Assembly (NCBI GenBank): GCA_964411125.1 | Contig: CAYPJU010000064.1 | Span: 1-37,775 of the forward strand | From: JBFIHF01 sp964411125 | Lineage (GTDB): Bacteria; Myxococcota_A; Bradymonadia; Bradymonadales; Bradymonadaceae | Length of the DNA: 37,775 nucleotides | Direction: 5' to 3' | In this document: in pieces, positions 1 to 8,157 of the stretch | How positions within the stretch are numbered: position 1 is the stretch's first letter | Layout of the letters: the number at the start of each line of letters is the position of its first letter | The notes under the pieces: model-generated | What the model was told of the DNA's origin: nothing | Seen by the model: the letters and a program-made list of their open reading frames with translations, nothing else | Databases searched by the model: none | Translations under genes and position numbers: made by a program

Positions 1-178
1 TTGGGCTTCGCCCAAACCCACCAGGGGATTCTCCCCTGGACCCCGAAGTTTTCCCCTTCAAACCCAACAACCAATCCACCGGGTGAGAAAATTCGCGGTT
101 CCAAGGATGCAATCCTTGGTGGGGTGTGGGGCAAAGCCCCACGGTGTTCCCATTCCAGGAACGCGGCTGGAAGCCGCG
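1..178. repeat. Array of five short perfect hairpins (intergenic palindromic repeats)
   Basis: Five perfect inverted repeats, each with a 3-nt loop, fill the space downstream of the aminotransferase gene. They lie at 1-15 (TTGGGC/GCCCAA, loop TTC), 21-39 (CCAGGGGA/TCCCCTGG, loop TTC), 101-119 (CCAAGGAT/ATCCTTGG, loop GCA), 126-142 (GTGGGGC/GCCCCAC, loop AAA) and 162-178 (CGCGGCT/AGCCGCG, loop GGA). The last stem recurs at 3782-3796. No T-run follows any of them on the minus strand, so they do not look like ordinary terminators. They resemble dispersed REP-like intergenic elements. The array probably continues to the left, because the first hairpin begins at base 1. Confidence 0.75.
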
Positions 179-209
179 GCACCACGGGGGAAACGCGGCG
201 CTACAGGGT

Positions 210-1373
210 TCAGGGAAGCTTGCGAAGCGCTTCCATCGCCGCGTCGAGGACCGAGTCTTCCTTCGCGTAGCAAAAACGCGTGAAGCGCTTTCCGGTGTCC
301 GACACGAAGAACGAGCTACCCGGGACCGAGGCGACGCCGACGGTCTCGAGGATGTGCATCGCCGCGTCGCGATCGTCGTCGAAACCGAGGCGCGTGATGT
401 CGGCGAGGACGTAGTACGCACCGTCGGGGACGAGCGGCGGAAGGCCGACCTCTTCGAGAACCCCGCAAAAGGCGTCGCGCTTCTGCTCGTAGTCGGCGGC
501 CATCTCGGTGTAGTAGCTGTCGGGGAGCTTCGCCATCCCGGTCGCCACGCCGTGCTGCAGCGGTGACGGAGCACAGACGTAGAAGAGGTCGTTGACGAGG
601 CCGATCGGGTCGGCCAGCGACTCGTGCGCAACGACTGTCCCGAGGCGCCATCCCGTGATCGAGAAGGTCTTCGAGAACCCCGACATCGTGACGGTGCGCT
701 CCCACATTCCGGGCAGCGTTCCGAGGCTGATGTGCTCGGCTCCCGAATAGACGATGTACTCGTAGATCTCGTCGGTGACGGCGAGGATGTCGTGGTCTTT
801 GCAGAACTGCGCGACGACTTCGAGCTCTTCGCGCGACCAGACCTTGCCCGACGGATTCGCCGGAGTGCAAATCATGATGCCGCGGGTCTTCGGCGTGACG
901 ACCGCCTCGAGCGCCTCGCGCGTCACCTCCCAACTCGGCGGTTCGAGGGTCGCGAAGACCGGCTTCAGACCGCCGACCTTCAGTGTGTTGAGGTGGTACC
1001 CGTAGTACGGCTCGAACAGGATGAACTCGTCACCCGGGTCGAAGAGGCTCGTGACGACGCAGTTGAACGCGCCGGTGGAGCCGATCGTCGTGACGATGTT
1101 CGTCTCGGGGTCGACCGATTCGAAGCGGTTGAACCGCATCGCTTTGTCGGCGAGCGCCTCGCGCATCGGAGCGATGCCGTCGTAGCGGCTGTAGGTGCTC
1201 CAGTTGTCGTTCAGGATCGTCTGCGACGTCGCCTCCAGGATCTCCGGCGGCGTCGGAAGATCGCAGATCCCCTGGCCGAGGTTGATCCCGCCGACGCGGT
1301 TGCACTCCCGCGTCATGCGACGAATGTAGGACTGCGTCAGGTCGGAAACTCGCTGGCTTCGGCGGTCGGTCAT
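210..1373 (-). CDS. PLP-dependent aminotransferase, class I/II (AspC-like fold)
   Basis: A 387-aa fold-type I PLP enzyme that probably transfers an amino group from an amino acid to a 2-oxo acid in the cytoplasm; the substrate cannot be assigned. Class I/II landmarks are in order: NLGQGICDLP near 31-40, the PANPSGK motif with N173, DEIY (D201 and Y204, binding the PLP ring), the Schiff-base lysine K235 in SGFSKTFS, and the phosphate-binding arginine R243 in GWRLG. A C-terminal RFCYAKE holds the expected carboxylate-binding arginine. The length is normal for the family. The ATG overlaps the TGA of the upstream M42 peptidase gene by 4 nt (ATGA), so the pair is translationally coupled: a peptidase releasing amino acids followed by an aminotransferase using them is a reasonable inference. 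Confidence 0.93.
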   Translation of the reverse strand: MTDRRSQRVSDLTQSYIRRMTRECNRVGGINLGQGICDLPTPPEILEATSQTILNDNWSTYSRYDGIAPMREALADKAMRFNRFESVDPETNIVTTIGSTGAFNCVVTSLFDPGDEFILFEPYYGYHLNTLKVGGLKPVFATLEPPSWEVTREALEAVVTPKTRGIMICTPANPSGKVWSREELEVVAQFCKDHDILAVTDEIYEYIVYSGAEHISLGTLPGMWERTVTMSGFSKTFSITGWRLGTVVAHESLADPIGLVNDLFYVCAPSPLQHGVATGMAKLPDSYYTEMAADYEQKRDAFCGVLEEVGLPPLVPDGAYYVLADITRLGFDDDRDAAMHILETVGVASVPGSSFFVSDTGKRFTRFCYAKEDSVLDAAMEALRKLP

Positions 1374-2395
1374 GGTGCTCCGAGGTAGTTCGTGAGGAGT
1401 GCGAGCGCCGAGTCGAGATCGCGACGGTGGATCGTCTCGGTCACCGTGTGGATGTAGCGAGTCGGCACGCTCAATGTGATGACTTTGCAGCCCGAGCGCG
1501 CGCGCTGCAGGGCACCGGCGTCGGTCCCCCCCATCGGCAGGATCTCGAACTGATGCGGGATGTCATTCGATTCGGCGATGGCGATGAACGCGTCGACGAG
1601 GTCTTTGCAGGACACCGAGGACGAGTCGAGGATCTTGATCGCGACCCCCTCCCCGAGCTTCGTGATCTGCTCCTCGTCGGGGACCCCCGGCGTGTCGACG
1701 GCGAGGGTCACGTCGATCGCGATGCCGATGTCGGGGTCGACTTCGTAAGCGCTCGTGATCGCGCCGCGAAGGCCGATCTCTTCCTGCACCGTGAAGACGA
1801 CGTAGAGATCTTCTGCGGGCTTCTTCACCTCTTCGAGGACGCGGATTCCGAGCCAACAGGCGACGCGGTTGTCCATCGACTTGCCCGTCGCGAGCTCCCC
1901 GAGCTGGATGAACTCCTGGACCAGCGTGACGGGATCGCCGGGGCGGATCTTGCCCTTCAGTTCGTCTTTCGAAAGGCCGGTGTCGACGAAGAACTCTTTG
2001 ACCTCCGGAACCTTCTTTCGGTCTTCGGGCGTCGCGATGTGCACCGGACGTCCGCCGGGGTTCAGGTTGCCGAAGATCTCCTGGCCGTCTCGCGTCTCGA
2101 TCCGAACCCGTCGCGCGAAGAGGTTGCGGGTGTCGAACCCTCCGAGCTGTTGCACGCGGACGAAGCCGTCCTCGTCGATCATGCGCACGTAGAACGCAAT
2201 CTCGTCCATGTGGCAGGCGAGCATCACGCGCTTCGCGTCGTCGCGTCCGCTCCGTTTGATGCAGATGAGATTCCCCATCGCGTCCGTCCGCATCTCGTCG
2301 ACGTGGCTCTCGACACGCTCGGCGATGAACGCTCGAACATTTTCCTCACGACCGGGTGCACCATGCATCTCCGACAGCGCCTTCAACAACTCCAT
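1370..2395 (-). CDS. M42 family metallopeptidase (glutamyl aminopeptidase/TET-like)
   Basis: A 341-aa cytoplasmic dinuclear-metal aminopeptidase of the M42 clan, whose members form dodecameric TET particles that trim peptides. Visible ligands and catalytic residues are H62 in CHMDE, D175 in SMDNR, the E205-E206 pair in QEEIGLRG, D228 in AIDVT and H316 in YIHTVTE. All are present in the usual order and spacing. I chose the ATG at 2395, not the in-frame start further upstream, because GAAGAGG lies 5 nt before it and the protein then begins at the conserved LLKALSEMHGAPG start of the family. It is the first gene of a two-gene operon with the aminotransferase (4-nt overlap) and is divergent from the CAP/SLH lipoprotein gene. 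Confidence 0.93.
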   Translation of the reverse strand: MELLKALSEMHGAPGREENVRAFIAERVESHVDEMRTDAMGNLICIKRSGRDDAKRVMLACHMDEIAFYVRMIDEDGFVRVQQLGGFDTRNLFARRVRIETRDGQEIFGNLNPGGRPVHIATPEDRKKVPEVKEFFVDTGLSKDELKGKIRPGDPVTLVQEFIQLGELATGKSMDNRVACWLGIRVLEEVKKPAEDLYVVFTVQEEIGLRGAITSAYEVDPDIGIAIDVTLAVDTPGVPDEEQITKLGEGVAIKILDSSSVSCKDLVDAFIAIAESNDIPHQFEILPMGGTDAGALQRARSGCKVITLSVPTRYIHTVTETIHRRDLDSALALLTNYLGAP

Positions 2396-2572
2396 CACAA
2401 CCTCTTCGTACTTCGGAATTCCCGCGGGAAACGGGCCGCTATCGTGTAGAACGGACGCCCCCGCGTCAAGCAATGGCTGTGATCCGCCCTGCCCCGCCTA
2501 CATGGTCGCCTGAAACCCACATTTCAACACATTTGAACTGATTGCATCGCCTCCGTCTGTCATGGTCTCGTC

Positions 2573-3769
2573 ATGAAAACGACGACCCAGACCCTTCTCT
2601 CCGCGATCGCCCTGCTCGGCTGCGTATCTTGCGGATTCGCCGACGAACCCGTGACCTCTGCGCCGGACGGCGCCGCCGAGGTCGCCGAAGACCTCGTCAC
2701 CGACGCACCCGACGACCGCGAGATACCCGACGGGCGAGCCGTCGATGTCGACCTGAACCTCGAGCTCGCGCCGCCCGCGGCGATCGAGTGGACCGACCAG
2801 ACGCCCCGGACGCCGATTGAGACGACCGACGACGCCCCTGGGGCGACGACGGTCGCGTTCGCGCAGACGACCGAGTGGGACGTCGAGGCCGAGCGCGAGT
2901 TCCTCGACCTCATCAACGCCGAGCGCCGCTCCCGGGGGCTCGGGGAGCTCGCCGTCTACTGGGACCTGCAGGACGACGCGCGTTCACACACGAAGACGAT
3001 GGAGACGACGAACGACCTCCACCACAACCCGAACCTTCAGAGCGTCACCCGCTCCGGCTACTGGTCGAAGCTCGGCGAAAACGTCGGCCGCGGCTACGGG
3101 GTCCAGGGGCTTCACGACGCGTTCATGAACTCGCCGGGTCATCGCGCCAACGTCCTCGGGGACTATACCCACGTCGGGATTGGGGTCCGAACGCCGGGCA
3201 CGCGTTGGGTCACGGTCGTCTTCATGCGAGCGGCGGTCGACGGCCTCGAGCGCACCTACGGTCCGTTCCACGACGACGACTTCAGCCCGTTCGAAGGGGC
3301 GATCCACAAGATCTGGAAGGCGGGACTCACCTACGGATGCGGCGGTCAGCGTTACTGCCCCAACGACGTCGTGACGCGCGGACAGATGGCGGCATTCCTC
3401 ACCCGAGCGCTCTCCCTGTCGCCGACCGGGCGCGATTACTTCGACGACGATGCCGGTGCGTTCTACGAGAACTCGGCGAACGCGATGTACGAGTCCGGCA
3501 TCACCGTGGGTTGCGGGGACCGGAAGTATTGCGGCAGCCGACCGCTCAAACGGGGTGAGATGGCCGTGTTCCTCGACCGAGCCTTCCAGTATCCGTCCAA
3601 CGGCGCCGACTATTTCTCCGACGACGACGGGCGCTTCTACGAGCAGTCCGCCAACGACCTGAAGACCGCCGGGATCACCAACGGCTGCGGAGGCTCGAAA
3701 TTCTGTGGCGAAGACGCACTCACCCGAGGTCAGATGGCCGCCTTCCTCGCGCGAGCTCTGGGGCTTTGA
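2573..3769 (+). CDS. Lipoprotein with CAP (SCP/PR1) domain and three SLH-type repeats
   Basis: A 398-aa secreted protein. A lipoprotein signal occupies residues 1-17 or 1-20 (LLGC or VSC), followed by an acidic Pro/Asp linker to about residue 100. The CAP domain spans about 105-222, with the cavity residues H139, E169 (GEN) and H190 (PGHR). Three S-layer-homology-type repeats follow (about 233-282, 288-337, 346-398), each ending in an RGQM/RGEM-AAFL-type helix. Each repeat carries a Cys pair in a GCG-xxx-[YF]C loop (GCGGQRYC, GCGDRKYC, GCGGSKFC), a form I associate mainly with Actinobacteria. CAP proteins are extracellular and diverse, so the activity is unknown; SLH repeats normally bind cell-wall or surface polymer. 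No clear Shine-Dalgarno precedes the ATG. Confidence 0.88.
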   Translation: MKTTTQTLLSAIALLGCVSCGFADEPVTSAPDGAAEVAEDLVTDAPDDREIPDGRAVDVDLNLELAPPAAIEWTDQTPRTPIETTDDAPGATTVAFAQTTEWDVEAEREFLDLINAERRSRGLGELAVYWDLQDDARSHTKTMETTNDLHHNPNLQSVTRSGYWSKLGENVGRGYGVQGLHDAFMNSPGHRANVLGDYTHVGIGVRTPGTRWVTVVFMRAAVDGLERTYGPFHDDDFSPFEGAIHKIWKAGLTYGCGGQRYCPNDVVTRGQMAAFLTRALSLSPTGRDYFDDDAGAFYENSANAMYESGITVGCGDRKYCGSRPLKRGEMAVFLDRAFQYPSNGADYFSDDDGRFYEQSANDLKTAGITNGCGGSKFCGEDALTRGQMAAFLARALGL

Positions 3770-3781
3770 AGGAGATCGAGT

Positions 3782-3944
3782 GCGGCTGGAAGCCGCACCA
3801 CCAAAGCGCCCTTGGAAGCCGCACCACCAAAGGGCGCTGGAAGCCGCACCACCAAAGGTTGTCAGAATCCCCTGTTCCCGCAGGCGAAGCCTGCGGATCG
3901 CTTGCACCGCCACCGTACCCCGGCTAGAAGCCGCACCACCACCA
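3782..3944. repeat. Hairpins plus 20-bp direct repeats in the intergenic region
   Basis: Three exact copies of the 20-mer TGGAAGCCGCACCACCAAAG lie at 3787-3806, 3813-3832 and 3838-3857, with a degenerate copy at 3925-3944. The first copy sits inside a perfect hairpin (GCGGCT-GGA-AGCCGC, 3782-3796) that has the same core as 162-178. A separate perfect 8-bp hairpin with loop GAA lies at 3878-3896 (CCGCAGGC/GCCTGCGG). The patch separates the CAP/SLH gene from the ferredoxin gene, and I see no open frame with coding character here. Confidence 0.8.
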
Positions 3945-4000
3945 ACCTGCAGCTCGTGAAATCCCCACGGGGCCCTGTTACAGTCCTCGCGGAGCCACCC

Positions 4001-4279
4001 GTGAGCAAACTACCGAAACGACTGCAGCGCACCGACTACGTCGTCCTCGTATGCGAGGGGAAGGACTGCAAGAAGCAAGGCGCGAAAGACGTCCGCAAGG
4101 CGCTGAAGAACCACGTCAAAGCGAAGGGCCTGAAGCGCTCCGTCTTGATCTTGAAGACGAAATGTACGGGGAACTGCAAGCGCGCGCCGGTGTGCGGGTT
4201 CAATCCCGGCAACGTCTGGGTCGTCGAGGCGACGCCGAAGACCGCTTGCGAAGCGTTCGACGCGATCGAACGGAAGTGA
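4001..4279 (+). CDS. Small thioredoxin-like [2Fe-2S] ferredoxin domain protein
   Basis: A 92-aa single-domain protein, probably a cytoplasmic electron carrier. Four cysteines in the thioredoxin-like ferredoxin arrangement are visible: C18 and C23 (VCEGKDC) and the CxxxC pair C55/C59 (CTGNC), followed by the conserved KRAPVC and a short hydrophobic strand (NVWVVE). The GTG at 4001 is preferred over in-frame starts further upstream because GGAG sits 6 nt before it and the upstream extension would translate the repeat patch. The gene is convergent with the TPR protein gene (3-nt gap). No partner oxidoreductase is nearby, so the pathway is unknown. Confidence 0.82.
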   Translation: MSKLPKRLQRTDYVVLVCEGKDCKKQGAKDVRKALKNHVKAKGLKRSVLILKTKCTGNCKRAPVCGFNPGNVWVVEATPKTACEAFDAIERK

Positions 4280-4282
4280 GCT

Positions 4283-5116
4283 TCAGAAGCGAACGGTGGC
4301 GTGCACCCTTCCCAGGTCGATTCCGACGGAGGCGCTCCGCCGTCCGTCGAGGTAGAGGAAGGTGAGCCCCACCGCGGTGCCGGCGAGTCCGGCCGTCAAC
4401 AACGCCATGCTCGCGAGTCGGTGCCGCTGGACGACGGCGCGCGACCGCGAGTGCGCGGTGAAGAAGTCGACGCCGTCTTCGTCGGCGAGCGCAAGACACG
4501 TCATCCGCTGCTCTTCGTCATCGACCCCGAGGCCGAAACAGCGGCGATGATCCTTCGGTATGAAGAGCCCCGCCGCGAACGCCACGCCGGTCACCGTCAG
4601 GCCGGCGCCGATCCCGATCGACCAGTATCCGGCATTTCGCAGGTTGCGGCTCTTCGTCGCCGACCGCACCGGCTCTTCGATCGCGATCGCCGAGACCTCG
4701 GTCGTGGTCTCTTCGGGGGTCCCGTCCGCGGTCGAGCCCGCCTCGGCGACGTCGCTCGGTCCGCACGTCTCGATGTCGGCCAGTCGCGAGCCCGCTTGTT
4801 TGCGCAGCTCTTCGGGGCTCGACTCGTTCTCGATCAAGAGGGTGTAGAGCATCTTCGCCGCAACGCACTGGCTCAGCTCTTCGTAGATGCGGGCGATGCT
4901 GAAGCGGAGGCGGGGATGGTCGTGGATCTCCTGCGCCTTCGCGAAGAGGAAGAGCGCCGTCTCGTAGTCTTTCTCTTCGAAGGCTCCCGAGCCGCGACGC
5001 AGGTAGTCTTCGTACAGCTTCAGCTCTTCACCGGTGGGCTGCGCGAGCGCACTCGGCGCAGCGCCGAGCCCGAACACGCCGAAGACCACCAGGATGAGAA
5101 GAGTACGTCGAATCAT
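4283..5116 (-). CDS. Secreted/membrane TPR protein, partner of the adjacent kinase
   Basis: A 277-aa protein with a Sec signal peptide (1-25, ending SALA), a TPR-like helical region at about 35-115 (GAFEEKDYETALFLFAKAQE is a typical first repeat), a Thr/Glu-rich linker, and two hydrophobic spans at about 163-186 and 235-257. Proteins with this layout are common beside Ser/Thr kinase genes in myxobacteria. Its ATG follows directly on the kinase TGA (TGAATG, no gap), so the two are co-translated. Between the spans lies a charged loop with two cysteines (C193, C207). A role as sensor, scaffold or substrate of the kinase is inferred from position only. Confidence 0.75.
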   Translation of the reverse strand: MIRRTLLILVVFGVFGLGAAPSALAQPTGEELKLYEDYLRRGSGAFEEKDYETALFLFAKAQEIHDHPRLRFSIARIYEELSQCVAAKMLYTLLIENESSPEELRKQAGSRLADIETCGPSDVAEAGSTADGTPEETTTEVSAIAIEEPVRSATKSRNLRNAGYWSIGIGAGLTVTGVAFAAGLFIPKDHRRCFGLGVDDEEQRMTCLALADEDGVDFFTAHSRSRAVVQRHRLASMALLTAGLAGTAVGLTFLYLDGRRSASVGIDLGRVHATVRF

Positions 5117-6838
5117 TCAAAAGCTGGGCACGTACTTGTCGACGAGGTTGTCGGCAGCCTCCGTCGCCTCTTTCTTCTCGGGAGCCTGCTTTCGTGCCTT
5201 CCGCGATCCTTTGTCGCGCGCGGGGGCGGATTTGGCAACCGGTTCCGGCCTGGCGGTGGATTCTGGGGCTAGTTCGTCGCCTCGCCGCTCGTCGTCGACC
5301 GCTTCTCCCGGGGGCTCGACGTCCTCTTCGTCGTTCGCGGTCTCTGGCTCACCGTGTGGCTCCGAATCCACCCCAATCTCCTCCGCACCTTCGTCGTCCG
5401 ACGGAATTTCGGGCTCCGTCTCGTCCGCGGAGGGTACCTCCACCTCGGCGATCTCGGACACCATGACCGGCTCCGTCGCCGGGCGCACGGGAGGAACCTC
5501 GGGCTCGGGCTCTGCGCGCTGACCCCAGAGCCATACTGCGCCCGCCACGCCGGCGAGGACGGCGAGCGCGAGCGCTATCCATCCCACCTTGCGGCCGCTC
5601 TGGAAGTCGACCGCCACATCGTTTTCCGCGGTGATTTGTCCGGCGACACCGCCGATGAACGCCCCCTGGTTGGGGAGCGGCGCTGCCGGCACGGTCGCGA
5701 GGCCCACGGTGCGCGCGGGCTCGGGCTCCATTTCGGGTGAGCTCGGCTCGAGCAACATCTGCACCGTCGGATGCTCGTCGCCCTCCCCTCCGGCGACGGG
5801 GGCCCTGGCGCTTTCGAAGAGCGAATCGAGCTCCCCCGAAGTGAGGCTCTCGATGACGAGTTGTAGGGTCGCCTTGTCGTCGACCAGCGCCTCCGGAACG
5901 TAGGGCTCCGGTTTCGGCAGTCGATGAAGCGTGTCGAGGGTACGACCACGTCCATCGGCCAGATGGTCGAGAAGGAACCCGGAGAGGTCGTCGGGCGGAC
6001 GGGGGGGCAGCTCCTCGTTCCCCAGAAGAATCGGGTCGAAACGCGGCACCTGCTGAAGCGCACGGAACATCGCGCCCGCATCAGGGAAACGCTCGTCGGG
6101 ATGTTTCTGCAGCGCCTTGATCAGCACGGGACCGAGAGGGCTGTCCCACACCTTCTTCGGGATGCGAGCGGGGACGACGAGTTGCTGCATGAACGTCTGG
6201 GATGTACTGGTGCTCGCGAAGAGCTGTCGCCCGATCATCGCTTCGACGAAGATCAGCCCCACCGCGTAGACGTCGGCCTCTTTGCCTGGCTGTTCGGTCA
6301 CCAGCGCTTCGGGGGCGACGTACGAGGCCGTCCCGCAGATCATCCCCGTCGCCGTCAGCCGGTTGTCCTCGGCCGAGATCACTTTGGCGAGGCCGAAGTC
6401 GAGCAGCTTGACGCTCCCATCGTCCCCGACGAAGACGTTGTCCGGCTTGAGGTCGCGGTGGACGATGTCGGCGTCGTGTGCGCAGGCGAGTCCGGACAGC
6501 ACCGCCATGACGATCTCGGCTGCGCGATGTGTGTCGAGGCGCCCTTCGCGGATCAGGAGGCCGCGCATCGAGAAACCCTCGAGCAGTTCGGTGACGATGT
6601 AGAGGCTATCGCCGAAACTACCGACGTCGAGACAGCGCAAGAGGTTAGGATGCTCGAGCTGCCGGATCACCTCGATCTCGCGCTGGAACCGCGCGCGGTG
6701 CGTCGGGTTTCTGGCGATTTTCGGGCTGAGGACCTTCAAGGCTACGGACTGGCCGGTCCGCAGGTCCGCGGCGCGCAGAACCACCCCCATTCCGCCACGG
6801 TCGAGCTGGCGCTCCACGCGGTAGCGATTCGAGACCAC
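5117..6838 (-). CDS. Hanks-type Ser/Thr protein kinase with one transmembrane segment
   Basis: A 573-aa PknB-type kinase. The kinase domain covers about 1-265: glycine loop DRGGMGVV, VALK lysine K35, catalytic HRDLKPDN (D129), DFG at 147-149 and APE at 175-177. All catalytic residues are intact. A cytoplasmic linker leads to one membrane span (about 419-440) and a long acidic, Pro/Glu-rich tail that turns Lys-rich near its end. This tail replaces the PASTA sensor of Gram-positive PknB. The GTG at 6838 is the only plausible in-frame start; a stop lies upstream. The TPR protein gene follows without a gap. The tail may face the periplasm and meet the TPR partner, which is inference. Confidence 0.92.
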   Translation of the reverse strand: MVSNRYRVERQLDRGGMGVVLRAADLRTGQSVALKVLSPKIARNPTHRARFQREIEVIRQLEHPNLLRCLDVGSFGDSLYIVTELLEGFSMRGLLIREGRLDTHRAAEIVMAVLSGLACAHDADIVHRDLKPDNVFVGDDGSVKLLDFGLAKVISAEDNRLTATGMICGTASYVAPEALVTEQPGKEADVYAVGLIFVEAMIGRQLFASTSTSQTFMQQLVVPARIPKKVWDSPLGPVLIKALQKHPDERFPDAGAMFRALQQVPRFDPILLGNEELPPRPPDDLSGFLLDHLADGRGRTLDTLHRLPKPEPYVPEALVDDKATLQLVIESLTSGELDSLFESARAPVAGGEGDEHPTVQMLLEPSSPEMEPEPARTVGLATVPAAPLPNQGAFIGGVAGQITAENDVAVDFQSGRKVGWIALALAVLAGVAGAVWLWGQRAEPEPEVPPVRPATEPVMVSEIAEVEVPSADETEPEIPSDDEGAEEIGVDSEPHGEPETANDEEDVEPPGEAVDDERRGDELAPESTARPEPVAKSAPARDKGSRKARKQAPEKKEATEAADNLVDKYVPSF

Positions 6839-6972
6839 TTCCCCCGTTTCGGGCAGGCGGCCCTCGGGCTGTCGGGTCGGATTAACGATGGCGAACGTTC
6901 CGATTACAGTGTCGTCTCTTCATACCAGACTGGCTGCGAGACCGGTAGTTACGGCGCTTTGGGCCCACCACT

Positions 6973-8031
6973 TTAGCGCCGCGCGCGTCGACGAGCGACG
7001 AACAGGAAGAGCACCAGGAGCGGTGCGATGCGTCCGTTTGCGAGAGGGGGCTGGCCGACCGACGAGCACGCTTTTCCGTCGGCCGCCACCACCGTTCCCG
7101 CGTCTCCGCCCAGCCCCTCTCCGACATCGGGACCGCCGGGTGATGGGCCGGGATCGTGACCCGCATCGCCCCCGTCGGGCGGAGGCGCCCCGTCGTCCTC
7201 GGCGGCGCGCTCCTCGTCCCCGACACGTCGACCGTCGTCGAGGACGCAGTTGCTCGCGTCCCAGCGGCACTGGTCGGTGCAGAGCAGCTCACCGCCCGCG
7301 TACGCAATCCTCACGCAGTCGATCTGGCCGAGGTTCTCCCCGTCGCAGAGCTCGCCGGTCGAGATGACACCATCCCCACATACCGCGGGCGCTTCGTCGG
7401 TACAGGTGCTCGGGTCGATCTTGCAGTCGGAGGTGCAGGACACTTCGCCACGCAAGAACCCGAAGTCCTCGCACGTCGCGTCGGACGGAAAGGCATCGCG
7501 ATCGCAGTCTTCGAACGCGGGGTTCAGGTATCCGTCGCCGCAGCCGCCGCATTCGCGCGTGTCCCAACGGCAGAGGTTATGACAGGTGAGCGTCCCCTCG
7601 CCGAACCCCAGCGACTGACAGCTCTCTCCGCGCAGGTCGGAGGTGTCGCAATCTTCGTCGGGCTCGGCATCCCCGTTACCGCAGATTCCTTCGTTGGGAA
7701 TCCCGGGGTTGGCGGTCGGCGCGTCGGGGTGCGGGTCTCCTCGACGCCACGTTCCGCCGGGATCACCGAGCTCGAGCCCATTCGAGAACCCGTCGCCGTC
7801 GGAGTCGCGGTCCCAGATGGCGGACCAGTTCACGTCGTCGCCCGAGAGAGTCTGGTTGACGTCGACGCCGAACGGCGTCAGGTCTTCGGCGAGCAGGCTG
7901 CGTTTGCCGTGGCACGAGTCGCACGTGTAGGAGGGCCCGTTCGGCACCTGACCCTGACGAAAGTTGCGAGCCTCGGCCTGGTTCGAGACCAGGACGGTGA
8001 GGGCGAAGGCGACGAGAGGCTGCGTTCTCAT
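6973..8031 (-). CDS. Temptin-like, Cys-rich surface protein with MYXO-CTERM-like sorting tail
   Basis: A 352-aa exported protein with a signal peptide at 1-22 (QAEA). The N-terminal module contains CDSCH (37-41), which matches a c-type haem motif, and ends in DSDGDGFSNGLELGDP, the signature of temptin-like Cys/Cys domains. Three Cys-rich repeats follow (about 116-165, 165-212, 217-263), each with a CG(N/D)G core. A low-complexity Asp/Gly/Pro stretch leads to the C-terminus: Cys322, a hydrophobic run (APLLVLFLFV) and an Arg-rich end (ARRRARR). This is the tripartite layout of MYXO-CTERM tails processed by myxosortases. It lies 134 bp upstream of the kinase gene on the same strand. Whether haem is bound is unproven; temptin-type domains use these cysteines for a disulfide. 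Confidence 0.82.
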   Translation of the reverse strand: MRTQPLVAFALTVLVSNQAEARNFRQGQVPNGPSYTCDSCHGKRSLLAEDLTPFGVDVNQTLSGDDVNWSAIWDRDSDGDGFSNGLELGDPGGTWRRGDPHPDAPTANPGIPNEGICGNGDAEPDEDCDTSDLRGESCQSLGFGEGTLTCHNLCRWDTRECGGCGDGYLNPAFEDCDRDAFPSDATCEDFGFLRGEVSCTSDCKIDPSTCTDEAPAVCGDGVISTGELCDGENLGQIDCVRIAYAGGELLCTDQCRWDASNCVLDDGRRVGDEERAAEDDGAPPPDGGDAGHDPGPSPGGPDVGEGLGGDAGTVVAADGKACSSVGQPPLANGRIAPLLVLFLFVARRRARR

Positions 8032-8110
8032 GCGAGCATCGTAGCGACGCCGGACGTTCTGCGATAGCTCTCCGGAGACGGCCCACTCGGCTGACCCAGG
8101 CGAGCGAAAA

Positions 8111-8138
8111 AAAAGCCCCGGCGATTGCCGGGGCTTTT
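8111..8138 (-). terminator. Rho-independent terminator after the EGF-repeat gene
   Basis: A perfect GC-rich stem (GCCCCGGC/GCCGGGGC) with a 4-nt loop, flanked by A8 on the left and T4 on the right. Read on the minus strand, it follows the stop of the EGF-repeat gene by about 20 nt and ends in T8. With the shorter T4 on the plus strand it could work weakly in both directions. Confidence 0.92.
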
Positions 8139-8157
8139 GAACATCGAACGATCGGGG

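Noticed and set aside
2533..2572. TTGAAC upstream of the CAP/SLH gene as a -35 box
   Set aside because: No acceptable -10 element lies 16-18 bp downstream.
3812..4000. Longer start for the ferredoxin gene
   Set aside because: The extension translates the direct-repeat patch and lacks a ribosome-binding site, while the GTG at 4001 has one.
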